A DNA stretch of 64,000 bases from NCBI RefSeq assembly GCF_902859585.1, contig NZ_CADIJM010000019.1:1-64000 (forward strand), given 5' to 3'. A program made the position numbers and the translations under genes. The DNA is from Achromobacter animicus. Its GTDB lineage: Bacteria; Pseudomonadota; Gammaproteobacteria; Burkholderiales; Burkholderiaceae_B. Shown here one piece after another: positions 1-7,572 of this stretch. Position 1 is the first letter of the stretch. Every line of letters starts with the position of its first letter. Under the pieces are notes generated by a model that had not been told where the DNA came from, did no database searches, and was given only the letters and a program-made list of their open reading frames with translations.

Positions 1-52
1 GGGGTGGGATGCTCTCGTAGTGGCAGTCCGGGTGCAACCGGCTGATGGTTGA

Positions 53-328
53 AGACGTCCCTTACCCCAGCGCCTTTCTTCTTCGAAAGACGCATCCACA
101 CCATACAAGGTCGAAGAGGTGCTGACGCGGGTGCTGCAGGCGCGGCCGTTTTTCCTGGGCGACAGGTTCTCCGCTGTGGACATCGTGCTGGGCGGCTCGC
201 TGCAATACATGATGCGGATGAAGATCGTGCCCGAAACGCCCGTGTTCAATGCGTACGCCGAACGCCTGGGTGAGCGTCCGGCGATGCATCGCGCCTTGCA
301 GCGCGACGGCGATATCGAAGAGTCCTGA
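53..328 (+). pseudogene. Glutathione S-transferase C-terminal fragment
   Basis: The reading frame ending at the TGA at 326-328 encodes about 70-90 residues that look like the C-terminal helical domain of a glutathione S-transferase. It contains FFLGDRFSAVDIVLGGSLQY followed by a NAYAERLGERPA segment, the usual end of such proteins. No thioredoxin-like N-terminal domain is present. The frame is closed by a TGA at 50-52, and neither other frame upstream gives recognisable GST sequence. A GTG at 119 is the only obvious internal start. I read it as a decayed or assembly-truncated gene; a short genuine C-terminal-only protein is less likely. The family call is fairly secure, the broken state moderately so. 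Confidence 0.55.
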
Positions 329-337
329 TCCGGGGCG

Positions 338-994
338 TCAGGCGCCGCCCTGGATGCGCGCCGTCAGGTGGTCGCGCCATTGCTCGGGACGGCCGAGGTA
401 CCGGCTGGGTTCCAGCAGCGTGAAAGCGCCGTTGCGCTCCAGCGCCAGCGTCGGAAAGCCCGTGCCCCCGACTTGCGCCAGCAGCCGGCGGCTGGCGGCA
501 ATGTGGGCGGCAGTCTCGGCGCCCTGTGCCTGTGCGTAGGCAGCGTCGAAGGCCTCGGCGTCCAGGCCGATCTCCACAGCCAGCGCCCGCAGCACGGCGG
601 GATCGGCGATGCGCCGGCCTTCCACGTAATGCGCACGCTGCAGCCGGTGCAGCAGGTCCAGGCCGCGGCCCGCCAGCGTTTGCGCGGCCAGGATGGCGGT
701 GGTGGGCGGTTCGGAATCGAACACGGCGCCGCTGTCGCGCAGCAGGCCGTCGAAGTAATCGGCGCCGAACGGCTGGCCCGTGAGGCCCGCAATGCGCTCG
801 TCGTGCGGCATGACGTAGCGGCGCAGGGCGTCGGTGACCGGCTGGCGGTTGCTGCCGGTCATCATGCCGCCGCCATGCGGCTCGATGTTCAGGCCCGGCA
901 CGGCGCGGGCGGCCTCCACCAGCGGCGCGGCGCCGTAGCACCAGCCGCAAAGCGGATCGAAGATGTAATGCAGGGTAGGGGATGCGGGTGTCAT
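338..994 (-). CDS. DsbA-family thioredoxin-fold protein (FrnE/HCCA isomerase-like)
   Basis: A 218-residue protein with a CGWC active-site motif at residues 16-19 (FDPLCGWCYGA), immediately after the first beta strand, and the cis-proline region GTGFPTLAL near the C-terminus. This is the layout of the cytoplasmic DsbA-like/2-hydroxychromene-2-carboxylate isomerase superfamily. There is no signal peptide, so it probably acts as a cytoplasmic thiol-disulfide oxidoreductase or isomerase rather than as periplasmic DsbA. It lies on the minus strand downstream of the phosphate transporter gene with about 108 bp between them, so co-transcription is uncertain. The ATG at 994-992 fits the start of the domain. 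The exact substrate cannot be read from sequence. Confidence 0.85.
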   Translation of the reverse strand: MTPASPTLHYIFDPLCGWCYGAAPLVEAARAVPGLNIEPHGGGMMTGSNRQPVTDALRRYVMPHDERIAGLTGQPFGADYFDGLLRDSGAVFDSEPPTTAILAAQTLAGRGLDLLHRLQRAHYVEGRRIADPAVLRALAVEIGLDAEAFDAAYAQAQGAETAAHIAASRRLLAQVGGTGFPTLALERNGAFTLLEPSRYLGRPEQWRDHLTARIQGGA

Positions 995-1102
995 GGCGCC
1001 ATCGTAGACGGCGCCGGGCGCGGGCGCATAGGCCGGCGCGCTACCCAGAGTGTTGCAGCGGCCGTGCAGATTGCCTGCACGGCCGAATCCGTCAGGCTGC
1101 GA

Positions 1103-2578
1103 TCAGCCCGCGATCTGCACGCCGATCCAGAACAGGCCGGCGGCCAGCAGCATCGAGGCGGGCAGCGTCAGCACCCAGGCCAGCAGGATGTTGCGCACCG
1201 TGTTGCCCTGCAGCCCCGTCTTGTTGGCGATCATGGTGCCCGCCACGCCCGAGGACAGCACGTGGGTGGTGGACACCGGCAGGCTGAAGACGTTGGCAAG
1301 ACCGATGGCGCCCACGGCGGTCAACTGCGCCGACATGCCCTGCGCGTAGGTCATGCCCTGCTTGCCGATTTTTTCGCCGACGGTCAGGACCACGCGGCGC
1401 CAGCCGACCATGGTGCCGGCGCCCAGCGCCAGCGCCACGGCCACGATCACCCAGAAAGGCGCGTATTCGGTGGTGGCGGTCAGGTCCGCGCGCAAGCGTT
1501 GCAGGTCGGCGGCCTCGCGGGCGGGCAGGCCTTCCAGGCGCGCCACCTTCTTGGCGGTGTCGTCCAGGCACAGCAGGTAGCGGCGCACGTCGATGCGCTT
1601 TTGCGCGGACAGGTCGGCGTAGTTGGAAACCCCGTGCAGGTCCTTTTGCAGCGCCATGATGGTCGGTACGGTCAGGGCGGGGTCGCAGCGGAAATTGGCG
1701 GGCAGGTCTTCCTGGATGTCGACGCGGCGCAGCGCCAGGAAATCGCCCAGCAGCGCTTCGTTGCGCTGGTAGAACACCATCAGGTGGTTGGCGGCGTCGC
1801 GGGTGCGTTCGATCTGGTAGGTGGTGCTGTGGGTGTCCAGCACGAAGTTGGCCGGCACGATGCCGATCAGCACGAGCATGATGAGGCCGATGCCCTTCTG
1901 GCCGTCGTTCGAGCCGTGCACGAAGCTCACGCCCATGGCCGACAGCACCAGCACCAGGCGGTTCCAGAACGGCGGGTGCTTCTTGTTGTCGATGGCGCGG
2001 CGCTGTTCGGGGGTCTTGTGCATCTTGGACAGCGGCAGCCAGCGCTTGAGCGCCAGCAGCAGCAGGCCTGCCACCGCAAACCCGGCGATGGGCGAGGCCA
2101 CCAGCGACAGGCCGATATCGATGGCCTTGCCCCAGTTCACGCCTTCGCCCAGCGGCAGGTCGGTGATGAGCGCATTGGCCAGGCCTACGCCCAGGATCGA
2201 GCCGATCAGCGTGTGCGAGCTGGACGCCGGAATGCCGAAGTACCAGGTGCCCAGGTTCCAGGCGATGGCCGCCGCCAGCATGGCGAAGACCATTGCCAGC
2301 CCGCGGCCGGTGTCCACGTTGATCAGCAGTTCGACGGGCAGCAGATGGACGATGGCATACGCGACGCCCACGCCGCCCAGCAAGACGCCCAGGAAGTTGA
2401 AGATGCCGGACAGGACGACCGCCAGATGCGGCGGCATGGCCTTGGTGTAGATGACCGTTGCCACGGCGTTTGCCGTGTCGTGAAAGCCGTTGATGAATTC
2501 GAAGGCCAGGACGAATGTCAGGGCCAGCACAAGACTGAGGCCAACCCAAAGGTCTAGGCCGTGGAAGAGGTCGAACAT
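1103..2578 (-). CDS. pitA: Inorganic phosphate transporter, PiT family
   Basis: A 491-residue polytopic membrane protein of the PiT family (low-affinity, metal-phosphate/proton symport). The N-terminal family signature is intact at about residues 29-40 (INGFHDTANAVA), and the inverted-repeat partner appears near the C-terminus (ANVFSLPVSTTHVLSSGVAG). Another typical segment is GIPASSSHTLIGSILG in the first half. A long hydrophilic central loop (about residues 200-370) separates the two halves, giving the longer E. coli PitA-like size. No phoU-like companion gene precedes it; the gene stands alone on the minus strand, and its start at 2578 is followed at once by hydrophobic sequence. Family confidence is high; the gene symbol is by homology. 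Confidence 0.93.
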   Translation of the reverse strand: MFDLFHGLDLWVGLSLVLALTFVLAFEFINGFHDTANAVATVIYTKAMPPHLAVVLSGIFNFLGVLLGGVGVAYAIVHLLPVELLINVDTGRGLAMVFAMLAAAIAWNLGTWYFGIPASSSHTLIGSILGVGLANALITDLPLGEGVNWGKAIDIGLSLVASPIAGFAVAGLLLLALKRWLPLSKMHKTPEQRRAIDNKKHPPFWNRLVLVLSAMGVSFVHGSNDGQKGIGLIMLVLIGIVPANFVLDTHSTTYQIERTRDAANHLMVFYQRNEALLGDFLALRRVDIQEDLPANFRCDPALTVPTIMALQKDLHGVSNYADLSAQKRIDVRRYLLCLDDTAKKVARLEGLPAREAADLQRLRADLTATTEYAPFWVIVAVALALGAGTMVGWRRVVLTVGEKIGKQGMTYAQGMSAQLTAVGAIGLANVFSLPVSTTHVLSSGVAGTMIANKTGLQGNTVRNILLAWVLTLPASMLLAAGLFWIGVQIAG

Positions 2579-2661
2579 GGGGGAGGGGGCGAGGTTCCGG
2601 CGAGAATGCCCCGATTATTGCAGATTTATGACCTGTCCCTGAATGAAGCGGCCCCCAAATC

Positions 2662-2787
2662 TTAGAACTTCGAATACTGGAATTCGATCTCCATGGGCTT
2701 GCCCAGATTGGCGGACGTATCCGCCTGGATGACCATCACGGCCAGGATTCCCAGATACAGCATGCAGAGCCACAGCGTTCTTTTCAT
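2662..2787 (-). CDS. DltX-like transmembrane microprotein with acyl-shuttle C-terminus
   Basis: A 41-residue reading frame whose ATG (2787-2785) overlaps the dltD stop in an ATGA junction, which strongly suggests translational coupling. It begins MKRTLW, has a single membrane segment at about residues 5-20, and ends in FQYSKF at the very C-terminus. With the positive charges at the N-terminus, the tail should face the periplasm. A terminal F-x-Y-x-x-F hexapeptide is the signature of DltX, the Gram-positive microprotein whose tyrosine carries the D-alanyl group from the MBOAT protein DltB to DltD. The coupling to dltD plus this tail supports the same job here. It is easily missed because of its size. 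Odd points are its place after dltD and the absence of dltABC nearby. Function is inferred. Confidence 0.75.
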   Translation of the reverse strand: MKRTLWLCMLYLGILAVMVIQADTSANLGKPMEIEFQYSKF

Positions 2788-3908
2788 GGGCGGAATACCT
2801 CGGCGATCTTCTGGTTGACGCGCAGCCAGCCCAGCTCGCCCAGATGCTGCACGTCGCGCAGCGTGCCGACCTCGAAGGGCGCGTCGTACATGTCCATGCA
2901 GGTCATCGCATAACGCTGGCACAGGCCGGCGACCTGCTGCTGGATCGGGTCGAACCGGGCCAGGTCGTTGAAGACCATCGGGTGCAGCGGCTGCATGACG
3001 AACAGCGCATTGACGTGATGCTGGTGCAGCAGCGCCATCAGGGCGTCAAGTTCGCGCAATTCGTCGCGGCCGGTCAGGGGCTGGGGCTGGTAGGCGGTCT
3101 TGCCGCCCTCGGGGATGCTGCGCAGGTACTTGTTGAAGAAGTCGTCACGCACGGCGTAGCGGTTGTCCGTCATGAGCGCCTGCTCGGCGGCCTGCGCCTG
3201 ACCGGCCAAGGCGTCCCAGTCCACCACGCGCGCCGCCGCCGCGGGGCCTTCGCGTTCCCGTTCGGGAATGGGGGCGGCGTAAGCCGGCGCCCACAGGCTG
3301 GCCAGCCGTTGACGGAACACGTATGCCTGCTCGGCCGCCATCGACCAGTACACGCCCGCGTCGCCCTTGGCGTCCAGCCACCGCAAGACTTCCGACCTGC
3401 CATCGGGTTGGCGCAGCAGCCGGGGCAGCAGCGGGTTGGCGTGCTCCTTGAACTCGTCGGGCCCCAATCCGCCCTCTCCGTCGAACCAGCCCGGCGACAG
3501 CATCACGACCACGCGCGAGGCCGGCGACAGATCATCGGCCAGCGCCGCCAGCACGAACTGCATGCCCATCGACTGGAACCCGGAATGGCCGTACGCCAGG
3601 ACGGGCATCTGCAGCTCGTCGGCCAGGAAGCGGTAGGGCACGAAGCGCAGGTCGTTGCTGGTGAGCTCCGACGACCCCAGGATCACCAGGCGATCGCCCG
3701 TGCGCAGCGCCTGGCTGAGCCGCGACAGATTGCGTGTCTGTTCGTCCAGCGTATTGCCCAGGTTGGGGATGTAGATGCCGGGTGCGGCCGCGGGCACCGG
3801 TTCGGTCTTCAGGGCCAGCGTGTGCAGGGCCGCCCAGCCGGCCACGGCCGCGGCGGACAAGGTCAGCGCCGCGGCAAGCGCGTGCTGCCGAAGGGTGCGT
3901 TTGAACAT
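2784..3908 (-). CDS. dltD: DltD-like extracytoplasmic acyl transferase
   Basis: A 374-residue protein with one N-terminal membrane anchor (about residues 10-30) and a periplasmic SGNH-type catalytic domain. The DltD landmarks are visible: VILGSSE at residues 75-81 with the catalytic serine, a YGHSGFQSMGMQ segment, VVMLSPGWF, and near the C-terminus DVQHLGELGWL holding the Asp-His pair. In Gram-positive bacteria DltD transfers D-alanine to lipoteichoic acid; in Gram-negatives the acceptor would be an envelope glycan or protein, and a dlt-like dra locus is known in Bordetella. The gene is first in a two-gene unit with the microprotein at 2662-2787. No dltA, dltB or dltC homologue lies within reach, so partners must be encoded elsewhere. 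The family call is good, the substrate unknown. Confidence 0.85.
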   Translation of the reverse strand: MFKRTLRQHALAAALTLSAAAVAGWAALHTLALKTEPVPAAAPGIYIPNLGNTLDEQTRNLSRLSQALRTGDRLVILGSSELTSNDLRFVPYRFLADELQMPVLAYGHSGFQSMGMQFVLAALADDLSPASRVVVMLSPGWFDGEGGLGPDEFKEHANPLLPRLLRQPDGRSEVLRWLDAKGDAGVYWSMAAEQAYVFRQRLASLWAPAYAAPIPEREREGPAAAARVVDWDALAGQAQAAEQALMTDNRYAVRDDFFNKYLRSIPEGGKTAYQPQPLTGRDELRELDALMALLHQHHVNALFVMQPLHPMVFNDLARFDPIQQQVAGLCQRYAMTCMDMYDAPFEVGTLRDVQHLGELGWLRVNQKIAEVFRP

Positions 3909-4270
3909 GGGAAACCCGAAAATGCGTCGCGCCGGGACAAAGGGGCGGTATTGTTAGCGGATGTTATCCAGCGGCCATGACGCAAACAAGCGCGGGAAAC
4001 CCTGGGCGGCGCGCCAATTCCCCTTTTTGCGACACTTGGTCCCGGCCCCCCCCGTCCCGCCCCAGCCACCCGGCCACCCCAGCCACCCCAGCCACCCCGG
4101 CCACTCGGACCGTCCCGGTCGCACTCCGCTCAGACGCCGCCCGCGCCCGCCGCATGCCGCCCAGCAGAATGCGATAGCATCGATGTCGCGCGGCCGTCCC
4201 GGACCCCTGGCCCGCCGCACCGCCTGCCGCCGCCGCCGCGGCGCTTCACCGCCGGATTTCCCCTTACGCC
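3909..4270. other. Intergenic region between divergent dltD and mog
   Basis: This 362 bp gap must contain the promoters for dltD (minus) and mog (plus). It is very GC-rich, and I found no convincing -35/-10 pair or small gene. Its only clear structure is the short tandem repeat at 4065-4107. Confidence 0.6.
4065..4107. repeat. Short tandem repeat, 9 bp unit
   Basis: Five imperfect copies of a GCCACCCC(A/G) unit start at 4065, 4073, 4082, 4091 and 4100, so the period is 8-9 bp. The array lies about 160 bp upstream of mog and about 160 bp upstream of dltD. It is probably a slippage-prone simple repeat without coding role. Confidence 0.7.
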
Positions 4271-4903
4271 ATGACCGACCTTGCCCGTATCGCCCGCAGC
4301 CACCCCGACGAACTCATCGTAGGGCTGGTGTCCGTTTCCGACCGCGCCTCCACCGGCGCCTATCAGGATCAGGGGCTGCCCGCGCTGCGCGAATGGCTGG
4401 GCGGCGCGCTGGTGTCGCCGTGGCAGGCGGTGGAGCGGCTGATTCCCGACGAGCCCGCCCGCATCTCCGAAACCCTGATCGAACTGGTCGATGGCTGCGG
4501 CTGCGACCTCGTCCTGACGACCGGCGGCACCGGCCCCGCCCGGCGCGACGTCACGCCCGAGGCCACGCTGGCGGTCGGCACCAAGGAAATGCCGGGCTTT
4601 GGCGAGCAGATGCGCCAGATCAGCCTGCGTTTCGTGCCCACGGCCATCCTGTCGCGGCAGGTGGCAGTCATTCGCGAAACGGACGGCCATGCCGCCCTGA
4701 TCGTGAACCTGCCGGGCCAGCCCAAGTCTATCCGTGAGACGCTGGAAGGACTCAAGGACGACGACGGCGCCGTGCTGGTGCCCGGCATCTTCGCCGCCAT
4801 TCCGTATTGCATCGACCTCATCGGCGGCCCGTACGCCGAAACGCGCTCCGAGGTCATCGCGGCCTTCCGCCCCAAGTCCGCCCGGCGGCCCGCGCAAGCG
4901 TAG
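4271..4903 (+). CDS. mog: Molybdopterin adenylyltransferase
   Basis: A 210-residue MoaB/Mog-family enzyme that activates molybdopterin by adenylylation in molybdenum cofactor synthesis in the cytoplasm. The family motif TTGGTGPA lies at residues 83-90 and is followed by RRDVTPEAT; LIVNLPGQPKSI and the PYCIDLIGG segment complete the substrate pocket. The length matches Mog rather than the larger MoeA. It stands alone, with no other moa or moe gene in the window. The ATG at 4271 is the first start before conserved sequence, and only a weak ribosome binding site precedes it. High confidence. Confidence 0.92.
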   Translation: MTDLARIARSHPDELIVGLVSVSDRASTGAYQDQGLPALREWLGGALVSPWQAVERLIPDEPARISETLIELVDGCGCDLVLTTGGTGPARRDVTPEATLAVGTKEMPGFGEQMRQISLRFVPTAILSRQVAVIRETDGHAALIVNLPGQPKSIRETLEGLKDDDGAVLVPGIFAAIPYCIDLIGGPYAETRSEVIAAFRPKSARRPAQA

Positions 4904-5039
4904 CGCGGGCGACAACGCTGCATTGCCTTGCGCGGTGGCTGGCCGTTGCGGCACACCATGGCGGGCCTCGCCCCGCCAAGACCGTGCGGTATAGTTGGCC
5001 GCCCCGATCAACCCCTGCTGACCGAGAGTTTTCATCGTC

Positions 5040-5378
5040 ATGAAGGTTCGTACCATCCTGTCCCTTACCGCCCTGGCTGCCCTGACGGCCTGCGCCAATG
5101 TCAAAGACGTCCGCGACCGCGATCCCGTGTTCTACGGATCCACGCAGCGCACCGCCCAGGACTACACGCAATGCGTGGCGGAAGCCTGGAAGGGACTGGA
5201 CGTCAACTTCGAACAGAAGCCGGTGCGCAACGGGTATGAGCTCGTCCTGCACGGCAGCCTGGGCGTCGAGGCCGTCCTGACGACCACGCACTGGAAGGGC
5301 AAGACCGAGGCGCGGCTGTCGACGCGCATTGCCCGCCGCGACCAGACCATCATTGAACCGGCCAACCTGTGCCTGTAA
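5040..5378 (+). CDS. Small predicted lipoprotein of unknown function
   Basis: A 112-residue protein with a typical lipoprotein signal peptide: MKVR, a hydrophobic stretch, and the lipobox LTAC with the lipidated cysteine at residue 18. The mature part is about 95 residues, mixed polar, and has two further cysteines (in TQCVAEAW and at the PANLCL end) that could form a disulfide. I do not recognise a named domain. The gene overlaps or abuts the M23 peptidase gene downstream (stop at 5376-5378, next ATG at 5384), which suggests an operon and an envelope role. The residue after the lipid cysteine is alanine, so outer-membrane sorting is likely. Confidence 0.8.
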   Translation: MKVRTILSLTALAALTACANVKDVRDRDPVFYGSTQRTAQDYTQCVAEAWKGLDVNFEQKPVRNGYELVLHGSLGVEAVLTTTHWKGKTEARLSTRIARRDQTIIEPANLCL

Positions 5379-5383
5379 ACGTC

Positions 5384-6250
5384 ATGGTTGCCCGCCGCGA
5401 CGTCCTGCGCGCCGGGCTGGCCGCCGCTGCCCTGTGCCTGGCCTGGCCCGCGCGGGCGCAGCAGGCCAGTTACATCACCCGCAAGCTCGACGCCCGCGTG
5501 CCGGGCGGCGTGGCCGTGCTGAGCCTGGGCGACGGCGCGGCCGCGCCCCAGGTCACCTACCTGGACCGGCCCGTGCTGGTGGTGCGGGAAGCGGGCAAGC
5601 AGTGGATCGCCGTGGTCGGCATTCCGCTTACCGTCAAGCCTGGCCAGGAACAGGTGCAGGTCAAGGACGGCGGCGGCACGCGTCAGGTGGCGTTCACGGT
5701 CGGCGCCAAGGATTACGTGGCGCAGCACATCACGCTCAAGAACCGGCGTCAGGTGGATCCGAATCCGGACGACCTCAAGCGCATTGAGCGGGAACTGGCC
5801 GAACAGGTCGAAGCCTACCGCGGCTTTCGCGCGGGCGTCACGCCCAGCAACCTGATCCTGGATCGTCCGGTCGACGGCGGTCGCCTGTCCAGCCCCTTTG
5901 GCCTGCGCCGCTTCTTCAACGGCCAGGAACGCAATCCGCATTCGGGCCTGGATTTCGCCGTGCCGGCCGGTACGCCCATCAAGGCGCCCGCGGCCGGGGT
6001 GGTGGTGCTGGTGGGGGATTATTTCTTCAATGGCAAGACGGTGTTCCTGGACCATGGCCAGGGTTTCGTCAGCATGTTCTGCCACATGTCGGCGATCTCG
6101 GTGAAGGTCGGCGACGAGGTGCCGCGCGGCGGCGTGGTGGGCAAGGTGGGGGCGACCGGGCGGGCGACGGGCCCGCACCTGCACTGGAACGTCAGCCTGA
6201 ACGATGCGCGCATCGATCCGGCGATCTTCATCGGGGCGTTCAAGCCCTGA
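5384..6250 (+). CDS. M23 family metallopeptidase (LytM domain), Tat-exported
   Basis: About 288 residues from the ATG at 5384 (a GTG at 5369 would add five). The protein starts MVARRDVLRAG followed by a hydrophobic stretch ending ARAQ, a twin-arginine-like signal peptide. The C-terminal half is a LytM/M23 domain with the zinc ligands in HSGLD (His and Asp), an FCHM histidine and the GPHLHW motif. All catalytic ligands are present, so it should be an active peptidoglycan endopeptidase rather than a degenerate activator such as EnvC. An all-beta N-terminal region precedes it. It is probably co-transcribed with the lipoprotein gene just upstream. Confidence 0.9.
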   Translation: MVARRDVLRAGLAAAALCLAWPARAQQASYITRKLDARVPGGVAVLSLGDGAAAPQVTYLDRPVLVVREAGKQWIAVVGIPLTVKPGQEQVQVKDGGGTRQVAFTVGAKDYVAQHITLKNRRQVDPNPDDLKRIERELAEQVEAYRGFRAGVTPSNLILDRPVDGGRLSSPFGLRRFFNGQERNPHSGLDFAVPAGTPIKAPAAGVVVLVGDYFFNGKTVFLDHGQGFVSMFCHMSAISVKVGDEVPRGGVVGKVGATGRATGPHLHWNVSLNDARIDPAIFIGAFKP

Positions 6251-6327
6251 CTGGTATGGGCTTTGACGCGTTCAAGGTTTGATGCGTCCAAACTCTGACG
6301 CGTGCCGCTCTGACGGGGCGGCGACGC

Positions 6328-6615
6328 TCAGGCCTTCTCGGCCTCGAGCGCGATGCGCTTGAGCACATACTGGTGCATGCGCTCGGCGTATTCCATCTGC
6401 TGTTGCACGTTGCGCTGACCGGCTTCCTGGTCGTCCAGGCAGTTGTCGTACTTGGTCTTGGCTTCGGCGTAGGTCAGGCCGGTATTGCGCAGGCTGTTGA
6501 TGAACGCCTCGCGCGACTGGCGCAGCAGGCGCAGGCCTTCCTCGCCCTTTGCGAAACGTCTTCGCGAGAGGGCAAGCTGGTCTGCGGCGGCTTGCAATTC
6601 TTCTTTCAGGTCCAT
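6328..6615 (-). CDS. Small coiled-coil protein of unknown function
   Basis: A 95-residue, charged, helical protein without signal peptide or membrane segment. The sequence is rich in Glu, Gln, Arg and Ala in heptad-like spacing and has one cysteine (YDNCLDDQEAG). I recognise no named family. It is flanked by the M23 peptidase gene (convergent) and infA (same strand, 159 bp upstream). Codon use matches the neighbours, which supports it as a real gene. Homologues in related genomes would settle it. Confidence 0.65.
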   Translation of the reverse strand: MDLKEELQAAADQLALSRRRFAKGEEGLRLLRQSREAFINSLRNTGLTYAEAKTKYDNCLDDQEAGQRNVQQQMEYAERMHQYVLKRIALEAEKA

Positions 6616-6753
6616 CGTGCTTCGTGCGTATCCGGCCTGGCGTTGCGCCAGGCGAGGAGCGCCATTCTTTCATGAACAGGCGATCCACGCATTACGGCAG
6701 TGCGCGAATCCTGCTTAAGGATCCGCGAAAAGAGGGAGCCGGGCGCCGGCAAG

Positions 6754-6775
6754 AAGCCGGCCCGGGCGGCCGGCT
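6754..6775 (-). terminator. Stem-loop at the infA 3' end
   Basis: A perfect inverted repeat with 9 bp arms (AAGCCGGCC / GGCCGGCTT) and a 5 nt loop begins at the last base of the infA stop codon. It is very stable, but no strong T-run follows on the minus strand, so it may terminate or stabilise the messenger rather than act as a classic intrinsic terminator. Confidence 0.5.
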
Positions 6776-7038
6776 TAGCGGCGGTGGTGCTGGGGACGCT
6801 GCATCGTGGGGGCGCGCTCGTCCTTGTGGCGGAAATTGATACGGCCCTTGGTCAGGTCGTACGGGGACATTTCCAGGGTGACGCGATCGCCCGCGAGGAT
6901 GCGGATGCGGTGCTTGCGGATACGGCCCGACGCGTAGGCGCCGACTTCGATGCCGTTGTCCAGTTTGACGCGGTAGCGGCTATCGGGCAGCACTTCGTCA
7001 ACGATGCCATCCAATTCGATGAGTTCTTCTTTAGCCAT
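6775..7038 (-). CDS. infA: Translation initiation factor IF-1
   Basis: An 87-residue IF-1: an S1/OB-fold protein that binds the A site of the 30S subunit during initiation. The core ([20 protein letters not shown] ... [29 protein letters not shown]) is intact. It is about 15 residues longer than the usual 72-residue IF-1, with a basic C-terminal tail (ending PQHHRR). It stands alone rather than in the ribosomal-protein alpha operon, as expected for the second IF-1 gene common in Betaproteobacteria. A good AAGGAG ribosome binding site precedes the ATG on the minus strand. Confidence 0.93.
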   Translation of the reverse strand: MAKEELIELDGIVDEVLPDSRYRVKLDNGIEVGAYASGRIRKHRIRILAGDRVTLEMSPYDLTKGRINFRHKDERAPTMQRPQHHRR

Positions 7039-7572
7039 CTTCTACTCCTTGATCAAAACGCGCAGGCATGCCTGCGGCATGTCGCGCCGCGCAAGGCGGC
7101 AAGCGCGTCGGACTCGGATAAACCGGTCCAGCGGTTTGAACGCAAAAAAACGTTCGGGCAAGCGTGGGTATGGGCCACGGCATCCGGGCGGATGTCTGAA
7201 ATGGCGGATACTCGCGCCCTGAGGTAAGTGCGCGCGATGCGCGCGGTGGTCGCGGCGGGGGTGCTGCGGGCACCTTGCCGGATGAAGCGGGGTTGCCGAG
7301 TCTGCGGCAACGCCGGGCGCCACGGGGACTGCAGCGGCGTTCTGGGCAGTGACGGGGTGCACCCAACAGGGGCGGCCCCAATAAAAAACCGGATCTCGTT
7401 CGCGTCGCTGACGTTCATTCAGTAGCGCCCTTTCTTGGGCGCTACAGGTTGGCACGCAGGATGACCGAAGTCCGGTTTTTGCGGAAAAATCACGGGTTTA
7501 TGTTACCGCAAAGCCGGCGGTTTAGCCAGCTTTTATCCCGGATTCGGCCGCGATAGTTGCGCTTGAACGACT
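7039..7572. other. 534 bp gap upstream of infA
   Basis: No convincing protein gene was found here. Positions just upstream of infA hold its ribosome binding site (AAGGAG). The region also holds a perfect inverted repeat at 7422-7445 and A/T tracts near 7145 and 7383. A long structured leader or a small RNA is possible, but I see no recognised RNA family. Confidence 0.5.
7422..7445. repeat. Perfect inverted repeat in the infA upstream region
   Basis: GTAGCGCCC at 7422-7430 and GGGCGCTAC at 7437-7445 form a 9 bp perfect stem with a 6 nt loop. No T-run follows on either strand. It lies about 380 bp upstream of infA on its coding strand, and 130 bp beyond the end of the SRPBCC gene, which it could also serve as a 3' stem-loop. 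Confidence 0.7.

Noticed and set aside
368-2557. A 729-codon open frame on the plus strand opposite the DsbA-like and PitA genes
   Set aside because: It is the antisense shadow of two clear genes. Its composition (Gln, His, Arg and Ala runs) is that of antisense high-GC frames, and no domain is visible.
4065-4107. A CRISPR-like array
   Set aside because: Units are 8-9 bp with no spacers, so this is a simple tandem repeat.
3961-4737. A 258-codon plus-strand frame rich in Pro, Arg and His before mog
   Set aside because: It overlaps mog in another frame, and its N-terminal part only translates the tandem GCCACCCC repeat.
7039-7440. Several overlapping frames in the infA upstream gap
   Set aside because: They overlap one another on the same strand, have Arg/Ala/Pro-rich random composition and no ribosome binding sites.
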